Below, piece after piece: positions 7,347 through 8,570 of a stretch of 8,570 bases of DNA. Position numbers and translations under genes: made by a program. Each line of letters starts with the position of its first letter. Positions within the stretch are counted from its first letter, which is position 1. The notes beneath the pieces are model-generated. The model was given only the letters and a program-made list of their open reading frames with translations. It had not been told where the DNA came from and ran no database searches. This stretch comes from Phenylobacterium sp. (GTDB taxonomy: Bacteria; Pseudomonadota; Alphaproteobacteria; Caulobacterales; Caulobacteraceae): NCBI GenBank assembly GCA_019264505.1, contig JAHUZY010000378.1:1-8570 (forward strand). The letters run 5' to 3'.

Positions 7347-7760
7347 TCATCCAAGTGAGTCCAGGACGTGACTCAGTTTCGCAGGGGCCGAATTCTCCAG
7401 TCCCGCGAGCGTTGCGAGCGGTATTTCCACCCCAAGATGAGTCACAGTTTCGAGATCAGGCAGCCGGTCCGGCGCGCCCAGGCGAATCCACAGGCTGATC
7501 GGGGCGAGCGGCCGGGCGCTCACGGGCCGGACGCCGAGGCCGCGAATCTCCATCTGGCCGGCCAGGACATCGGGGGCGCGTCCAAACAGCCGGCCGCCGG
7601 ACACCCAGGTGACCACCCGGTCGTCGGCCACGAGGCGAAAGCCGTGATCCAGGCATCGGAGGGCCAGGTCGCTCTTGCCGGCGCCGGAGGGCCCTTCGAT
7701 CAGAACCCCGCGCCAGCCGTCCGCGCCGGGCCGGGCGATCAGGCCGGCGTGCAGGATCAC
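7347..7760 (-). CDS. hprK: HPr kinase/phosphorylase, short alphaproteobacterial form
   Basis: Bifunctional enzyme that phosphorylates HPr on Ser and can reverse this. The 137-residue protein corresponds to the C-terminal catalytic domain only; the N-terminal domain of the roughly 300-residue Firmicutes enzyme is absent, as is usual in alphaproteobacteria. Visible sites: Walker A GPSGAGKS (23-30), LVADDRV (43-49) with the Asp pair, the HprK signature EIRGLG (71-76), and His4 in the position of the conserved histidine before the P-loop. The start is GTG at 7760 with GAGG seven bases upstream, and it overlaps the chvG stop codon as GTGA, so translation is coupled to the sensor kinase. Its substrate HPr is encoded two genes downstream and keeps the target Ser47. 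Confidence 0.94.
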   Translation of the reverse strand: MILHAGLIARPGADGWRGVLIEGPSGAGKSDLALRCLDHGFRLVADDRVVTWVSGGRLFGRAPDVLAGQMEIRGLGVRPVSARPLAPISLWIRLGAPDRLPDLETVTHLGVEIPLATLAGLENSAPAKLSHVLDSLG

Positions 7761-8570
7761 CGGCGGGCCTCAGGCAGGATGACGGTGAAGCGGGCGCCGG
7801 CCACCTCGCCCGGCGCGCCCTCGGCGGCCCCGTCGCCTTCGGCGTCGATCCGCGGGCGGTTCTCGGCCCGCACCGTGCCGTCATGGGCCAGGATGATCTG
7901 GCGGGCGATGGAGAGCCCGAGGCCCGAATTGCCGCCAAAGGCCGTCCCCTTGGGCCGTGAGGTGTAGAACCGCTCGAAGATGCTCTCCAGGTTCTCGGGC
8001 GGAATGCCCGGTCCGTCGTCGTCGACCGTGATCAGGGCCAGACCCTTCTGCCGACCCAGCGCCACCCGCACCACGCCGTCCGGGGCGCTGAACGAGCGGG
8101 CGTTGTCGATCAGATTACGCAGCACCTGGCCGAGCGCGCCTTCCTGGCCGGAGACCATGACGCTGTCGATGGCTTCGGGGACCGTGAAGGTGACGGCGGC
8201 TTCGCCCGGCCGGGCGGGGGCCTGATAGAGGGAGCCCACCTCGGAGATCAGCCGGCGCAGGTCCACCGGCGTCGGCGGCTCCCGGGACAGCTCGGCGTCC
8301 AGGCGGGAGGCGTTGGAGATGTCGGTGACCAGCCGGTCGAGGCGCTGCACGTCGTTCTGCAGGACCGCCATCAGCCGGTCCCGGGCGGCGGGCTCCTCCA
8401 CCAGTCCCAGGGTCTCGACCGCCGAGCGGAGGGAGGTCAGGGGATTGCGGATCTCGTGGGCCACGTCGGCGGCGAAGCGTTCGATGGCGTCGATCCGCTC
8501 CGACAGCGCGTGGGTCATGTCCTCCAGAGACCGGGAAAGATCGCCCAGCTCGTCGTCCCGCCGGGAGATG
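7757..8570 (-). CDS. chvG: Sensor histidine kinase ChvG (partial, N-terminal part beyond right edge)
   Basis: The C-terminal 270 residues of an inner-membrane two-component kinase. The visible fragment begins at the end of a HAMP linker (RRDDELGDLSRSLEDMT), followed by the dimerisation/phosphoacceptor helix FAADVAHEIRNPLTSLRSA, in which the phosphorylated His is encoded at 8458-8456. The ATPase domain has the N-box NLIDNARSFS, G1 box DDDGPGIP, F-box IFERFYTSRP and G2 box GNSGLGLSIA. RIDAIERFAADVAHE together with the coupled hprK-EIIA-HPr genes identifies it as ChvG (BvrS/ExoS family), partner of the response regulator ChvI, which controls envelope and acid-stress genes. The transmembrane helices and periplasmic sensor lie past the window edge, where chvI is also expected. 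Between the G2 box and the last strand there is a short acidic, Ala/Gly-rich insertion (about 15-20 residues). The stop overlaps the hprK start by four bases. Confidence 0.92.
   Translation of the reverse strand, partial: ISRRDDELGDLSRSLEDMTHALSERIDAIERFAADVAHEIRNPLTSLRSAVETLGLVEEPAARDRLMAVLQNDVQRLDRLVTDISNASRLDAELSREPPTPVDLRRLISEVGSLYQAPARPGEAAVTFTVPEAIDSVMVSGQEGALGQVLRNLIDNARSFSAPDGVVRVALGRQKGLALITVDDDGPGIPPENLESIFERFYTSRPKGTAFGGNSGLGLSIARQIILAHDGTVRAENRPRIDAEGDGAAEGAPGEVAGARFTVILPEARR

Overview
The window is a GC-rich, gene-dense piece of an alphaproteobacterial chromosome, most likely from the Caulobacterales (Caulobacter/Phenylobacterium type). The pointers are the linked order chvG - hprK - EIIA(Man-type) - HPr, the very short HprK, the drop-in ChvG kinase sequence, and frequent GTG/TTG starts. 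The taxon is an inference from gene order and protein style, not a database match. There are no RNA genes, insertion sequences, CRISPR arrays or phage genes, and no gene-free stretch over about 115 bases.

Layout, left to right. (1) Minus strand, 1-3664: the N-terminal 190 residues of a pyridoxal kinase (cut by the left edge); a clear intrinsic terminator; ahcY (S-adenosylhomocysteine hydrolase) with a recognisable sigma70-type promoter and an 18-bp AT-rich palindrome next to it; then a CYTH-CHAD inorganic-triphosphatase-like protein. (2) Plus strand, 3763-6564: bioB (biotin synthase), divergent from the CYTH-CHAD gene across 98 bp, followed by a translationally coupled ABC-2 transporter pair of the YadG/YadH type. 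(3) Minus strand, 6586-8570, convergent with the transporter: the 3' part of the operon reading chvG (sensor kinase, cut by the right edge), hprK, manX-type EIIA and ptsH-type HPr, with 4-bp overlaps at chvG/hprK and manX/hpr.

How the genes work together. The right-hand operon joins an envelope/acid-stress sensor kinase (ChvG) to a regulatory phosphotransferase chain: HPr carries both the His phosphorylated by enzyme I and the Ser phosphorylated by HprK, and EIIA can accept phosphate from HPr. No EIIB/EIIC sugar permease is present, so this looks like a signalling PTS. The ahcY gene recycles SAH, and the palindrome upstream of it fits control by an ArsR-family SAH sensor of the SahR kind. The bioB, CYTH-CHAD and pyridoxal kinase genes are stand-alone metabolic functions. 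In rhizobia ahcY lies directly beyond hpr (from memory); here the same order is kept but about 4.5 kb (CYTH-CHAD, bioB, yadGH) lies between them.

I see no convincing undescribed system. The items most worth checking are the ahcY operator/promoter, the interrupted chv-PTS-ahcY linkage, and a local cluster of GANTC (CcrM-type) sites at the 3' end of hprK.
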